A stretch of 45,129 bases of DNA from Haplomitrium mnioides. Lineage: Eukaryota > Marchantiophyta > Haplomitriopsida > Calobryales. The stretch lies in NCBI GenBank assembly GCA_049999725.1, contig JBNGIS010021102.1, positions 1-45,129 on the forward strand, in the 5' to 3' direction. The notes under the pieces were generated by a model that was given only the letters and a program-made list of their open reading frames with translations, was not told the origin of the DNA and ran no database searches. A program made the position numbers and the translations under genes. Shown in pieces: positions 24,460-35,454 of this stretch (position 1 is its first letter; every line of letters begins with the position of its first letter).

Positions 24460-25400
24460 GAAGAAAATAGATGAACCTCATGTCAAAAAATAGAACCAAG
24501 TCATGCATATGAAAGAATCTATCTTTAATATGTCTGTCATGGTGGTTCTTCATTAGAGCTGATGTGCAAACCGCAAAGAATTTGCATTTACTCGGGTCAT
24601 CTTAAGTTTTTCTATATGTACCAACATGCGTTGCATAGATTCAATCAAACTAAGGTCGTGTGCAATTGCTATGTGCAATGTAAGGACTTGCATTTTGATT
24701 GGAAGCAAAGTCTATTAAGCACACACTAAATGGAATGGAGTGTAACTTGTGGTCGATATGGTCATAAATCGATAGGCCCATAAAGCAGCATAAAAGTGTT
24801 CATCTATGTCAGACCTATGGGCCGATGTCATTTTTGTAAGAATGGTATATAAGATCTTGTTTGTAGATTTGACCTAGCCATTTGCTTGAGAATGGTTGGG
24901 GGCCAATATGCAATGTTGAATAGAACATTGGGATGTGAAGGCTGAAACCACTTCATTGAGAAAGTGTGTTCCTTGAGCACTAACAATCTCGAATGGGTAG
25001 CCAAATCAGGTGAAGATGTAGGAGTAGAGAAAACAAGCAATCAAAGTATCATTGTCAATAGGAAACACTATTGCTTTGGCCCACTTAGTGACATAATCTG
25101 TAGCCACAATAATACATTAATTGCGGTGACTACAAGAAGGAGGAGTTATCGGGCTAATAAAGTCAAGACCCCATTTTTCAAAAGCCGATATGGGAAGGAT
25201 CGAGACTAGGGGCATTTTAGATACCTTCATAGGGCAATTAGCTCTTTGACATGCATCGCATGTTTTGGTGAATTTATGTGCATTGACAAATAGAGTTGGC
25301 CACCAATAGCTAGAGTACAAAACTTTGAAAGTTGTAGTCTTCCCTATGAAATAACCACCACAAGCAAATATCTAGCAACTTTGGAAGACTTGAGATGTCT
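24460..25400 (-). pseudogene. Gypsy integrase fragment, catalytic residues lost
   Basis: Minus-strand text reads SYWWPTLFVNAHKFTKTCDACQRAN (zinc-binding end), then FEKWGLDFISPI (first catalytic Asp in GLDF), VATDYVTKWAKA, then IVSAQGTHFLNEVV, where the second catalytic Asp (normally SDQGTHF) is Ala. ILAPNHSQANG-stop-VKSTNKIL follows, where the third catalytic position (normally VEST) is Lys. It then continues WAYRFMT, TSYTPFHLV and LESMQRMLVHIEKL-like text to about 24470. The style (YWWPT, GTHFLN, QANGQVEST) is that of non-chromodomain Tat/Athila-like gypsy elements, unlike the outer element at 3260. It cannot encode active integrase. Confidence 0.8.
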
Positions 25401-25584
25401 GGAGAGGAATTAGATAGTGATTCAGGATTCCATCTTCACCAATTCGATATAGCAAACCGGAAATGATAGTATATGGAGAAGTGGATTGTATGAAAGGCTC
25501 AAACCTGATATGTGGTTAGATCAGATGGAAAAATTTGGACGTTAGGAATAGAATGAGCCGACTATACCAAGGATGGGAAGCAAA

Positions 25585-26121
25585 CTACACCAATAGGTGC
25601 TGGGATACATGCTCATTAGGAAGAAGGAAAGCTACTTGTGAGACCCATTGATCGGGAAAATTATCATCCAATGACACAAGATTGGGTTTGCTAGGCACTC
25701 GGGATAAGAGATTGCAATTTCCATGTTTGAGGTTTGGCCAAACTTGAACAGTGAATGTGAATTCATGGAGGAGAAATACATAGCAAGTGAGATAACTAAT
25801 TAGGCCAAGTTTGTTGACAATAAATTTCAAGAATGCATGATTGACAATGAAGACGAATGTATAACCAAGGAGGTAGTGTCGGAATTTTCTAACAACATGG
25901 ACCATTCCAAACATTTCTCGCTCCTTGAAGGAGTAATTGCGCTTCGCAAGGCTGAGCTGCTTACTTGCATAATTAATCAAACACTCCTTGTCTTCACGCA
26001 TCTGAGCTAGAACTGCTCCAATTGTAGTCGATGATGTGTCAACCATGACAAGAAAATGGATTGTCTTGCCAATGGAGGACAAAAAATAACCGTTATTTTG
26101 AACCAAGAATAAGCTACTCAA
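25585..26121 (-). pseudogene. Gypsy RNase H fragment truncated by DNA element copy A
   Basis: A 178-residue open piece with FLVMVDTSSTTIGAVLAQ (first RNase H Asp), LINYASKQLSLAKRNYSFKEREMF, VVRKFRHYLLGYTFVFIVNH and HGNCNLLSRVPS. RNase H removes the RNA template during reverse transcription. Recognisable homology begins at about 26085, and the RT that should precede it is absent. From about 26113 the sequence instead resembles the methyltransferase end of copy A. The same reading direction and spacing join it to the integrase at 24460-25400. Confidence 0.8.
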
Positions 26122-26172
26122 AACAAGAAGCTATTGTCAAAACCTTTTTGGGGAATATAGATAGACTGATAG
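26113..26172 (-). pseudogene. Short second copy of the methyltransferase 3' region
   Basis: AGAAGCTATTGTCAAAAC...GGAATATAGATAGACTGA matches 27208-27262 (the QSIYIP region after motif I of the methyltransferase gene) at roughly four bases in five over about 50 bp. It abuts the gypsy RNase H fragment. It may mark a rearranged edge of copy A or of another copy. Confidence 0.5.
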
Positions 26173-27004
26173 CAACCGCTACTTTGAATCAGAAACCACT
26201 ACAAGGTTCTTGTTTCATTTTTCACTCTCAAAAATCAATTTTGTAATTTGGGCATCAAAAATCATGATTTTCATGCTAGCAATATTCATTTGTAAGAAAA
26301 ATGTAACTATACATATCAAAATAGCTCACTTTGAGTGCAAAATGTATTGAAAACGAATTTTCTTATGAGTATTTGAGCAATATTACATCTATAATTTCAT
26401 CTTTCAAAAGTATCAGCATCAACAAACAAATAATATAGAAACATTTATACAACATTTGTTGTTAAATATTTTCAAAACAAACAATGGCATCAATAATTTG
26501 AAAATTTGATTAAAACATTCAAAATTTCTACAAAAAACTTGAAAAAAAGCCCTAAAGTGTTGGCGTAAGAGGATTGTTGAAGCAAATTTGTGAAAAGATT
26601 GTTAAATCCTATGCTCGCATGGACAATTGAGGCCCAAATATAGACACGCTTTGTTTGAAAGATACTTGCGCGCAGGGACAACTATAGCTAACTCGAGCTT
26701 GAATAACTAAAGCCCTTGCCCACATAGACAACTAAAGCGATCTAGGACTCATGAGTAATTGGAAGCAAGGAATACAGAAAGTCATCTAAGAAGAAACAGA
26801 AAATGAAAAAGGAAAGTAAACTTCTATATCAGCATAGACTTCTTTACTAATTTTCAAAAACACCAAATCGTTTTGTTCAAAAACCATTTCGCGCACCAAA
26901 TTAAATCGTGATGAAAAACTTTAAATGGATTGGGAGTGCAACAAGTTGAAACTTTAGCAAATAAAGCTTTGTAAAGAAAATACTTCACTAATAAAACAAT
27001 TTCT
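26173..27004. other. AT-rich 3' flank of the methyltransferase gene
   Basis: No gene is seen. Palindromic units of the family occur at about 26606-26735 (CTATGCTCGCATGGACAA, ACTTGCGCGCAGGGACAA, CTTGCCCACATAGACAA), each followed by (G/A)GACAACT. The region therefore belongs to the same element. Confidence 0.6.
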
Positions 27005-27634
27005 TCAAACAGATGCTATGATTCTATTCTCTTTGCGAGGAATTGTCTCATCTAAATCTTGTAGTTGAGCATTTGTAACCGCTAGAGAGTCCTGCCAAGA
27101 CTTTCTTGTCTCAAAAATGGCAACAGAACCACCAATAGCACTTGTAGTACTAGGAGGAATGGGTTACTTATGGCATGCACACACTATCTATGACTCTGTC
27201 ACATTGGATGGCAAGGAAGCCATCGTCAAAACTCTCTAAGGAATGTAGATAGATTGACGTCTATCATATTCTACAGCGATGCAGTTTCACATCAACTTTA
27301 AAGCATAGACAAGGCTTGTTCCAAACCCAGAGCAATGATCTAAGATCCAATCTTGCTCTACTGACAAATGGTCGATAAAAAAATTGTAAAGAGCATGCGG
27401 CTTTTGATAAACATTAGCATGAGCATCATCTCTTGGATGTTTAGTTTTGCCAAAACCGCATGACAGCTAAAATCACTCTGCATTATTTGCCATGGTAGAC
27501 TAGTCGCAAGAGCAGGCTGCAAATTAAAAAGCCTCATGCTCTTCTTTCCTTCCTTTGTCCAGTAGCCCACAGTCCAATACTCATGGGCGTGTGCAATTCT
27601 AAGATCACCAGAATGATGAATGTTGCTTTTGTCC

Positions 27635-27732
27635 CTGTAATAAGCAAAACAAACAAATCAAACACTATAAACAAAGCGTAGGAAAACTAAACAAGATAAA
27701 CTAAAAAACCAAAAAATCAAAGAAGAACTTAC
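27635..27732 (-). other. 98-bp intron of the methyltransferase gene
   Basis: Minus-strand GTAAGT at the 5' end and TTACAG at the 3' end. It separates the exon with motif IV from the exon with motif I. It is the only intron of the element too short to hold the palindromic array. Confidence 0.7.
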
Positions 27733-28369
27733 TAGATGTTGTGGTCGATGGCACAACAAACTTCCGAAAGGGCATCCTTGACGATGCCAAATTGTTGCGC
27801 CAATGTATGACCAAAAGTCCAATGTTGTGATTGCCACAAAAGATGAAACCATGTCAAAAATGTTATCTTTGGAAAAAGGTTCAGAATCGTCATGCTTGCA
27901 TTCTTTAAGGTTGTAACTGTAAGGAATATTTGCAATTGCCAAAGTGAAACACCTAGGTTTCACAAATCCCTTCAATTGATGAGCGTTGGCCTTCTTGTAG
28001 ACTTGGTAAAATGCCATGTTGAGACCATTGACATAGGACAATGAGTCCTCTTCCTCGTCTATCACAACTCCATCAGTTGGAAGAGATGCAATATTGCTTT
28101 GCTGCCTTGATTTCCACTCTATAGCTTTTTGGCAATGAAGCAGAAAAACAAGAGGATAGGAAACAAGTGTGGGGATCTGGTCTTGATCTTCTGAGGCTTC
28201 TTCAACCCCTAATTTTTTTGGCCTTTGGCAGCTGTAGTCAATTTTTTTGCAAGCTGATGTTTGAACGTTTTTTCCCCTTTCACATAGCAAAAATGGAAAA
28301 AAAAGGAGACAAGAAAGAAATTTAAGACTAGAGAGAGAAAGACAATTTCAACAAAGACTCTAGACTCTG

Positions 28370-28870
28370 ACCTAAGATGGACATTGAATTCCATGGTCGC
28401 ATGGAAAATGAAGTCGAGGCGTGTAAGGACTTCAAAGTTATTACGTGCATGGACTTTGATGTCGAAGAGGGCTTGGACTGTGAGGTCGCTGCTCGTCCAT
28501 GCGCACATGGACTTCACAGTCCATGCGCACATGGACTTCATATTCCTGGCGAGTATGGACTTCAAAGTCCATGTGCACATGGATCTAGCATTCCAGACGA
28601 GCTTGTATTTGTAAGGCAAGCTTCACTTGGATGTTCTTCAAGTAATCTAGTGCTTAGAATTGGAAGTCCATGCACGCATGAACTTCCAAGCCAAGCGCAC
28701 TTAGACTCTAAGGTCCAAGCGGGGAAGGATTGTAAAGTCCTAGTGCACAAGGACTATAACATCCATACATGCATGGACTGTGAAGTCAAGGCACGCAAAG
28801 ACTGTGAAGTCCATGCACACATGGACTTCATAGTCCTTGCACGAAGGAACTCAAAACTTATTTTATCATA
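28370..28870. repeat. 24-bp palindromic tandem array in intron 2 of the methyltransferase gene
   Basis: About 20 diverged units of 24 bp (for example 28500-28571), consensus near AGTCCATGCGCGCATGGACT plus a 4-bp spacer. The arms covary: AGTCC(A)...(T)GGACT pairs also occur as AGTCCT...AGGACT (28735-28755) and CCTTGC...AAGG (28835-28855). Because the unit is a multiple of three, it also reads as octapeptides such as VHAHMDF- in one frame, but it sits between the splice signals at 28940 and about 28280. Confidence 0.85.
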
Positions 28871-29559
28871 ACCAAAGACAACTTAGTGTAAACTCACCGC
28901 AACTTCAAAGAAATGAATGTACAGTGAAAAAAAAACTTACCAAAAGCTTCTCAAAACTAGAATAGAATGCAACCATCTTGGACTCCTCAGTGTGGAGAGG
29001 GTACTCCTCTCTTGCTTCCTCCTTGTTGTTGTAGTAAACTTCAAAACAAAAAGTTTTTACCATTACTGCCAAAACTTTATGTCTCTCTGCCTCCCGAGAC
29101 ATTTCATCCATTGAAAGCTCTCCGGCTTCCACGTGTTTCAAAACTGAAATTTGAACTTTGTGAGGAAGACCTTGAAGGGACCTCCAAGGTGTCCACTTCA
29201 TGTCCTCCTTTCTGAAAGATCCCTTGGCCTTTGGCTTCTAACCCTTAACAGTATTTTTCTCCCACATCAAAAATATGCTCTATTGTAGATCTTGGAGCTC
29301 ACCACTTTGAAAAGCAAGCCGGAACTAGTTGTCTTGAGAAGTAGCTGTCTTCTCAAGTGTGGACTTGGGCTTGATCTGCAAGGTTTCTAGCACCAATTCT
29401 CTTTTCAATTTATGGGATAACACCATCCCACTATCCACAAACCTTTGATGTTAATATTCCACCTTTTTAATTGAGGTCATTTTTAGCCTATACCTTTGGT
29501 CATAGTTGTCATCAGTTGCAAAAATATGGGCCTATGTTGGTGTAAGACCTACATACACA

Positions 29560-29700
29560 TAGCAATTGCAGAGCGAAAGCGCCAGATTCTTTGCTCCATA
29601 TTTTGTTATCAGAAGCTATCTTGTTGCAGCACTGTGATTGCCTTCAACAATCTCATAGCGATACTTGTCAGGGTTCCAAATATCGAACTCTGACTTATCC
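29560..29700 (-). other. ParB-like core of copy A
   Basis: Minus-strand text FDIWNPDKYRYEIVEGNHSA, with Gly-Asn-His at 29634-29642, then LLITKYGAKN and CNCYVYVGLTP. The y-x-I-v-(D/E)-G-N-H-r-x-x-A signature is the core of the ParB/sulfiredoxin-like fold. In copy B the same segment is preceded by a further 30 or so residues (NGKLVAIPD to FVVVDPKCGLKDKS) that copy A lacks, so copy A has an internal deletion just before this core. Confidence 0.6.
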
Positions 29701-30310
29701 TTCAACCCAAACTCAACTAGAAAGGCCCCTAGTTGTCCATTCTAGGTTTTGGCATATTCAAGTTCTCCACCCTAATAGTGATTGTTTCTTCGCGGACTCT
29801 GCATCATTTGATTGTAGACTCCTTGATTTTGTTTTTGTCTTCCTCAGATACTAGAGTCCACCTGCTCCAGTTCTTGGAAAGTTTGCAACCCCTTGTAGGA
29901 TTGCCTTTTTACTCTTGATGTTGGAGCCCAAACTGGCTCTGGCTTTGATTCTTGCCCCGAGCTGCTTGGTGCTGAAGATGAAGGGGCAGTAGAAGACAAC
30001 CTTGCTAGAGATTTGGAGGAGGCTGGCTCCTCCTCAATGACTGGTACTGGAACAAGCTTTTTTTTCTGGACTAACTGTTTCTTCTTTTTGGAAGCCTCAC
30101 TTAGCTCCACCTTCTTTCTTTTTTTTGGGCAAAAAGACCTGCCACGTGAGCTGAAAATGTAGCCACGCTCAAATGCGGCACTAGTTGTTGAATATTAACG
30201 CCATGCTTGGGCTTCAGAATTTTGATGTGGATTGCCAACATTAAGAAATCGCGTTCGACGCACTTCACATTTTTGTAGCCATCGATATAATTTGCCAAAA
30301 ATTGAGTAAA

Positions 30311-30670
30311 CTAAAAACAAAACAAAAAACGATTAGGCACAAGTACAAGAGTTCAAGGTTAGAAGAAAGACAATGTAGTTCAAACACGCACAGACTCCAA
30401 TAATTATGTGGGTATGGACTTGGGGTCTTTGCGTGCATGGACCTGGGAGTTCCTGCGTGCTTGGACTTGAGAGTCATTGCGCCCAAGGACTCGAGACATC
30501 CTACGTGCATGGACTCTTGGGTCCAGGCACGCAAGGACTCTGGGAGTCCATGCGCGCATAGACACCCAAGTCCATGTGCATATGGACCCCGGTACTCCAT
30601 GCACGTATGGACCTGGGAGTTTTGAGTTAGTAGAAAAGGAAACAAGTGAAAAAATGTTTTCAAAATTTAC
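30311..30670 (-). other. Intron 1 of the methyltransferase gene, filled with palindromic repeats
   Basis: Minus-strand 5' end CAAG|GTAAAT, 3' end TTTTTAG|TTTAC. The 24-bp array occupies about 30405-30620, with units such as GGGAGTCCATGCGCGCATAGAC and GGGAGTTCCTGCGTGCTTGG. Copy B has the same kind of array in the same intron (38080-38250). Confidence 0.8.
30405..30620. repeat. 24-bp palindromic tandem array, about nine units
   Basis: Same family as 28370-28870. It includes a nearly perfect palindrome, GAGTCCATGCGCGCATAGAC, and compensated variants such as GTCCAGGCACGCAAGGAC. Confidence 0.85.
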
Positions 30671-31030
30671 CTTGCTATCTTCCTTTGCCGCCTAAAGATG
30701 CTTAACAAAAATATCCCTCTTCTTAAACTTGGAAAAAGAAAATCGTTTGCAATTTGCACACTAAAGGGTAATTGCATCTTATGACTGCACAAGCAGCCCA
30801 ATATTGGCTTTCTTGCCTTCACGGATTATCGTGATTTGGACGAGAAGACCTAAATTGAATATTTCACCTTCACTAGCAAAAAGGTACAGATGTTGATCAG
30901 GGTCTTTCAAGGAGCAGTAATTAACAAGCCAATTCCACTTAAGTTTTTTAGGCTCTAAAGCCTTGACAACATCGGAATACCTATAAGGCTTTGGTTGAGC
31001 AGGTCTGGAAACATTTCCTTGAGATGCCAT

Positions 31031-31493
31031 TTTCAAGATGGTAGAAATAGATACAATTAGAGGTGAAAAATCCAATGAACAAAAGTGAGCAAAACTCAAA
31101 AGGTTGGAAAGGGCAAAATAGCAAGAAAATGCAAAAATAGTGATCATGACAAGAAAACAATAACCAAAAAGTGAACTCACGACAATGGAAAAAATCTTTC
31201 TACTTACCCTTCTTTTATAGCTAAATTTCAAAAAATGCCTTTTCCCGCAAAAAATTGATTTGTGGGAGCTCTTGACATGTAGGTTCACGTGGTGCAAAAA
31301 AAATTTAGTATATAAAGCGTCGCTCGTTTTCATCTTTCCAATTTAATTTTTTCATTTTCTTCACAAAAAGTTCCCAATTTTGTCGTTTTGCACAAATTTA
31401 TTGAAAAACACATCTTTTAGGTGAGCCGTAAGAGGTTCATAATATCTATTAAAATAGTTTCTTGAAGTACTTGACTTTTAGTGAGCCTTTTCA
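31031..31493. promoter_or_regulatory. Divergent promoter region between the two genes of copy A
   Basis: 463 bp separate the two start codons. TATATAAAG at 31309-31317 (plus) is about 180 bp before the transposase start. TATAAAAG on the minus strand (31212-31219) is about 185 bp before the methyltransferase start, though a GTAAGT immediately after it weakens that candidate. No palindromic array lies here. Copy B keeps only about 130 bp of its left side before the copia insertion. Confidence 0.5.
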
Positions 31494-31693
31494 ATGGTTG
31501 GAGTTTTTAAACGCAAGAAGAGGCTAGAATTCCAAGATTCATTTTCACAAAAAAGCGTTACTTTTGACATATATGTTGAGATTTGTTCAAACAACAATTA
31601 TTTGGAGGTAAGCGATGGAGTACCAAAAGTGTCAAGTGTGATGGCAAGCATATTGGAAAAAAATAGCTTCTATTGAATCAGATAGCTCTCCCC

Positions 31694-31870
31694 AAAAAGA
31701 TCAAGAAGGTGAACTCCATGTGCGTATAGGATCAAGGACTCAACCCTATGCGCACATAGGATCAAGAAGTGAATGCAAGGCGTGCATAGGATTAACGAGT
31801 GAACAACTTGCGCGCAAAGGATGAAAGAAGAAACCCAGTGCTCGCAAAGAACCAAAGAACCAAGCTTCAT
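31694..31870. repeat. 30-bp palindromic tandem array in transposase intron 1
   Basis: Five or six units of 30-31 bp, such as TCAACCCTATGCGCACATAGG, TGAATGCAAGGCGTGCATAGG and TGAACAACTTGCGCGCAAAGG, each followed by AT(C/T/G)AA. The core is a covarying palindrome (CCTATG/CATAGG, CTTGC/GCAA). It falls between the exon 1 donor at 31608 and the start of exon 2 homology. Confidence 0.8.
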
Positions 31871-33217
31871 CCATCACAAGATCTTTGTTCCCTTTTAAGC
31901 GGTCGAAGTTGAATCTTTCTTATGAGTATTCCAACATATCAGCAAAAAAATGTTCAACACATAAATTCCAAACGATTGTAGACCTTTTTTTGTTCTCATA
32001 TGAGGGAGACCTTGATATTTATGATCAATTGTGTTTGTTCAAAACACAAAAAGCATATAATCTATTGACAGTTTTAATTTTGGAGATGAACCTCTATTCC
32101 CGATAGCACTACTCAAACAATGAGTGGTTTTGTTTCAAGTTGCACATCTCAAGGAAATTGGGACATTTGAAACAAACCAAGTTCTCTTGGAGGAGTCTTT
32201 AGTTGACAGTTTGGGAAACGATTCTAGCAAAGAGTCTCAATCAATCAACATTTCTTTGGAGTTATTGCCAAAGGCACTGATTTTGTTGCAAAAAACATTT
32301 CCTTTTAATCAAGATGTTGATCAAGATTCCTTTTCAGAATGGTGCGATTCTCCTATTCCCCAAGAAGAACCTCATCTTTCAAAAATATTTTGCGATGGAA
32401 AAAACAATGTTTACAATGATGATCAAGATCTTTAGGATGAATTATCTCATATTGCTCGATTTACCTACTAACCGAATCGTTCAGCACAACATAAGAGTTC
32501 TTTGTCTAGGCCAAAACCCAAACGGGTAAACACCTTATGTGAAAATTCTTTATGGAAAGTCCATCATGACGAGAGCTTTGTGAAGAAAAAGCTCGATCCA
32601 ATGTTAATTTCTAAATTGAAGAGAATTTCTTATTGTCGAAATAATTGCTTGTCGTTGTACAAGACAGATTTTTTGAAAACTATGAGCGAAACGTACTTTC
32701 GACAAAGCATGAAGAATCAAGATATCACACTACAGTGGAGAATACTAAGAAAAGATTCTGATGTTGATAATCAGTTTACTCTCGCTAGCGGTACCTTTGT
32801 CTGTAAAAGAGCCTTCAAATTAATATTAATAATAGGGAATGATTGAATTCAAAGGATTCAAAATCTCAAAAATGCACATCTTAGAGGCATTTTTAGAAAA
32901 AGAGAGCTATCTGCTAAAGAAGTTTTTATGCGTGAGTGGATGGACAATTTTTTCCAATGACACTGCGAGAGAATGCCCACTCACAAAGTTTATAACTTGC
33001 TCGATAGTTTTACAAAATGGGAAGTTTATGACTACTACACAACTTATTTGAAAGAGAAAGATCCCTACTGTATTCTTATTTCCTTGGGTTTTACAAAACA
33101 TTGGAGAACTTATTTTCCAAATCAGAAAATTTCCAAAATGCAATAGATTTGCTATTTGTACAACATGCGAAGAAATAAAATCTTGACGAGAAAAATCTGT
33201 CTTGGAGTCCGACAAAG

Positions 33218-34010
33218 GTAACAAATTTTCTTCTCTTTTGACACCTTTGGTTAATCTATGCTTGTTTTTCTAGACTCAAAGCTTAATTCTAGAGATGTTA
33301 TGTTTTCTCAACTTAGAGCCAAAGGATATTTTTTTTGTTAAGTTATTCAGCAAAGAAGAAGTGAGTCAAAAAATTCTTAGCAAGTTGAGTTGTGAGAAGA
33401 ATGTCTATGCTCGTATAGAGATTGTTGTTTCAAGTTTCAATTTTAGTCTTGTCTGCAATTGAATAAAGCAAGAAAATGAATCTCATTCTTGGTGGTGACC
33501 TTAGCTTTACAACAATTTTTGTTTTTATTCCTTGAAATCAAGAGCCTTTGTAAAAAAAAAAAAAACAATAGCAAGAATTGTTTTTGTTGTTTGCAAATTC
33601 TTTGCGCGTATAGGATTTTTTCTTGTTCCTTTTAAAATTAGTCACAACAATAGTCACAATAAGCCATGATATTGGTGTTGTTGTATTAGTCATATACAGA
33701 CATAGGATCAGTTGTTGTCTCCACTCATCCTAAACGTTCATAGGATGTGTTCTGATACCATTTATTTGCAAATCTTGTTTTTCTCTTTTTGAAACTTTTG
33801 TTTATTTTAAGTAAAACATATTTTTCTTTTTTTAAATTACCTAGAGTATTTTTAATCTCTTACAACGTTTTCACTTCTACAAATTCAAACATTTGATTAA
33901 GATGACTTGAATGTTTTTAGCTTCTGACATTGTGTTTTGAAGTTACAAATATCAACATATGCTTTACTAAACTACTTTTATGTCCTTTGTGCTTTGTGAT
34001 GATGCAATCA
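33218..34010 (+). other. Transposase intron 2 with scattered palindromic units
   Basis: Donor GTAACA at 33218; the acceptor is not certain. It contains TCTATGCTCGTATAGAG (about 33400), TTTGCGCGTATAGG (about 33602) and related TATAC...ATAGGAT units to 33740. No coding text is recognised. Confidence 0.55.
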
Positions 34011-34123
34011 AATATAATTGCGAATTATTTCTTCATCGTTACCATTAAATGAAAGAAAGAACAAAACTTGCAAATGATCAAAGAAAATGTTACACCGATG
34101 GTCAAAAGTACTTTAGAATTGTC

Positions 34124-34498
34124 ATTGATGGAATGGATCAATAGAAAATTGTTATTCCACCCTAGCTTTTGCCACCAAAAAACATTGATAAAGATTGTTT
34201 GGTAGGTGTGCATGTTGTGGTGCCTTAATATTCAATCATGCTCTTTCTTCAAGGGTCTTCTTATCGTATGGAAACTTGAGAAGGGATTCCAATTTAACAA
34301 TTATTGTACTCAAAAAAAATATTATATGACTTTGAAGGTCCGCTGCTTCCAACTTTGTATCTTCAATTGGACAACACGCCGTGAGAGAATAAGAATTCTG
34401 TCATGTTTGGATATCTTAGTCTTTTTGTTGCCAAGAATGTTTTTCGAAAAATCAAGGTGGGATTTCTCATGGTTGGCCATACTCATGATCAAATCGAT
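34124..34498 (+). other. RNase-H-like catalytic core of the copy A transposase
   Basis: Asp codons at 34127 (IDGMD), 34370 (LDN) and 34496 (QID after GHTHD) share one frame. In between are PKNIDKDCLVGVHVV, LLPTLYLQLDN, FGYLSLFVAKNVFRKIKVGF and LMVGHTHDQIDQIY. Six in-frame stops occur, at least one (34382, where the family has Arg) readable as a CGA-to-TGA change, which fits methylation-driven C-to-T decay. Confidence 0.7.
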
Positions 34499-35454
34499 CA
34501 AATCTACCTAAAGTGGACAGAGAAATTTTGAGTTCAATGTTGATTCCTCTCAAGGCATATTTTGAAATCAAATGATCTCAAAAGGTAGAAAGAGAAGTGG
34601 ATGCCGAGAAAGTGGTATTTTCAATAAGGGAAAACATAAATGAGAATTGTTACAAGTTCTTCACAGATTCTGATATTCAATGGTGGAATGACTTTTTTCT
34701 TGCCCAACAAGAGATTGTGGCCTACATCCTTGAAAAAAAAAGACGAGGACTTGAAGCAGAATTTACCTTTCCACCTTCACAACCGTCAAACACTTGTAAT
34801 AATTCTCAAAATGTTTGTCTAAGTTCTTAGCTTGATGCTCAACAGACAGAAGAAGATACTCTAATACAACAAATACTTTCTACACATCAAACAATCTATG
34901 ATGGAGCACCTAGGCCACGAAAAATGACTCTTTTGCACAATACTCGATACGGGCATAAATTTGGCAATCTACATGAGACAAAAGCTAGAATATTTATTTG
35001 TTTTGTTGCATCTCTGGATCCAAAAAACATACCATTTTGGGTTGCCAAATTTCTCAAAGTTTTGGCATTTGATGAGGAAGATCCTCCAAACTCGAAACAA
35101 GTACGTGTTCAATGGTTTGCTTGTCAGGCTCAGGATGCATTTTCAAGACAATACTTCTCAGAAAAAATAACAGCAACAAAAGGGAAATGCAAATCCAAAT
35201 TACATATTGATGTACTTGATGTAACACAAATCACGATTCTTTCTTTTGATTTTTTTCTTACCCAAAAAAACCAATTGAGAAAACCCACTCTAGCTATCAT
35301 TAAAGCAAATCTATTTGAGTATGAAAGACAAAAAGCCCTCAATCTTGAAATGTTTCAAAGAGATTTTATCACTGTCATTAACAATGAGATAGATCAATTA
35401 AACCTTGATGAATCTTCTAAAGTTGAATATGAAAAAGTCGAGATGAGTGACTAA

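Larger units (their letters stand above)
27005..31030 (-). pseudogene. ParB-like domain fused to beta-class DNA methyltransferase, four exons
   Basis: Predicted exons on the minus strand: 31030-30671, 30310-28941, about 28280-27733, and 27634-27005, with GT...AG borders (GTAAAT/TTTTAG, GTAAGT, GTAAGT/TTACAG). Exon 1 is exactly 120 codons and joins exon 2 in frame. The start MASQGNVSRPAQP is shared with copy B (MTSQVNAPKLAQP). Exon 2 holds a Lys/Ser-rich linker, then YRYEIVEGNHSAA (ParB-like core), CNCYVYVGLTP, and a LPHKV-LKHVEAGELSMDEM helical stretch. Exon 3 has IANIPYSYNL (27907-27936), fitting methyltransferase motif IV. Exon 4 has KPHALYNFFIDHL and WILDHCSGFGTS (27314-27349), fitting motif I. 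The order IV then I is the beta class, which transfers methyl to N4 of cytosine or N6 of adenine. About 960 residues in all. Several stops and at least three frameshifts make it inactive. ParB-methyltransferase fusions are known from bacteria and phages. Confidence 0.65.
31494..35454 (+). pseudogene. DDE transposase-like gene (DUF7869 type), three exons
   Basis: Exon 1 is 31494-31607 (MVGVFKRKKR..., then GAG|GTAAGC). Exon 2 runs from about 31880 to 33217: Ser-rich text, then QFTLASGTFVCKRAF and IQRIQNLK, and ending KCNRFAICTTCEEIKS (zinc-finger-like) at CAAAG|GTAACA. Exon 3, about 34010-35454, has FRIVIDGMDQ (Asp at 34127), LQLDNTP-stop-ENKN (Asp at 34370) and VGHTHDQID (34472-34498). These sit in one frame despite six stops. 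Then, after a frame change, come FFTDSDIQWWNDF and IPFWVAKFLKVLAF, a C-terminal region with an FWVAK...VRVQWF pattern. I recall this motif set from the uncharacterised family DUF7869 of plants, protists and animals, thought to be transposase-like. Exon 2 is shared with copy B. Confidence 0.65.

Noticed and set aside
24828-25040. 70-codon minus-strand open frame in the gypsy integrase region
   Set aside because: It is an off-frame shadow of the integrase text, which runs in another frame with VATDYV and GTHFLN motifs.
28370-28870. CRISPR-like array: short palindromic repeats at even spacing, also seen at 30405-30620 and 38080-38250
   Set aside because: The DNA is plant nuclear, there are no cas genes, the repeats are tandem with only 4-bp gaps and no unique spacers, and the arrays lie between splice signals.
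28377-28871. Open frame encoding octapeptide repeats (VHAHMDF- type), which could look like a repeat protein
   Set aside because: The 24-bp period alone keeps frames open and makes such peptides in several frames on both strands. The array is in an intron and related arrays have periods of 30 and 52 bp.
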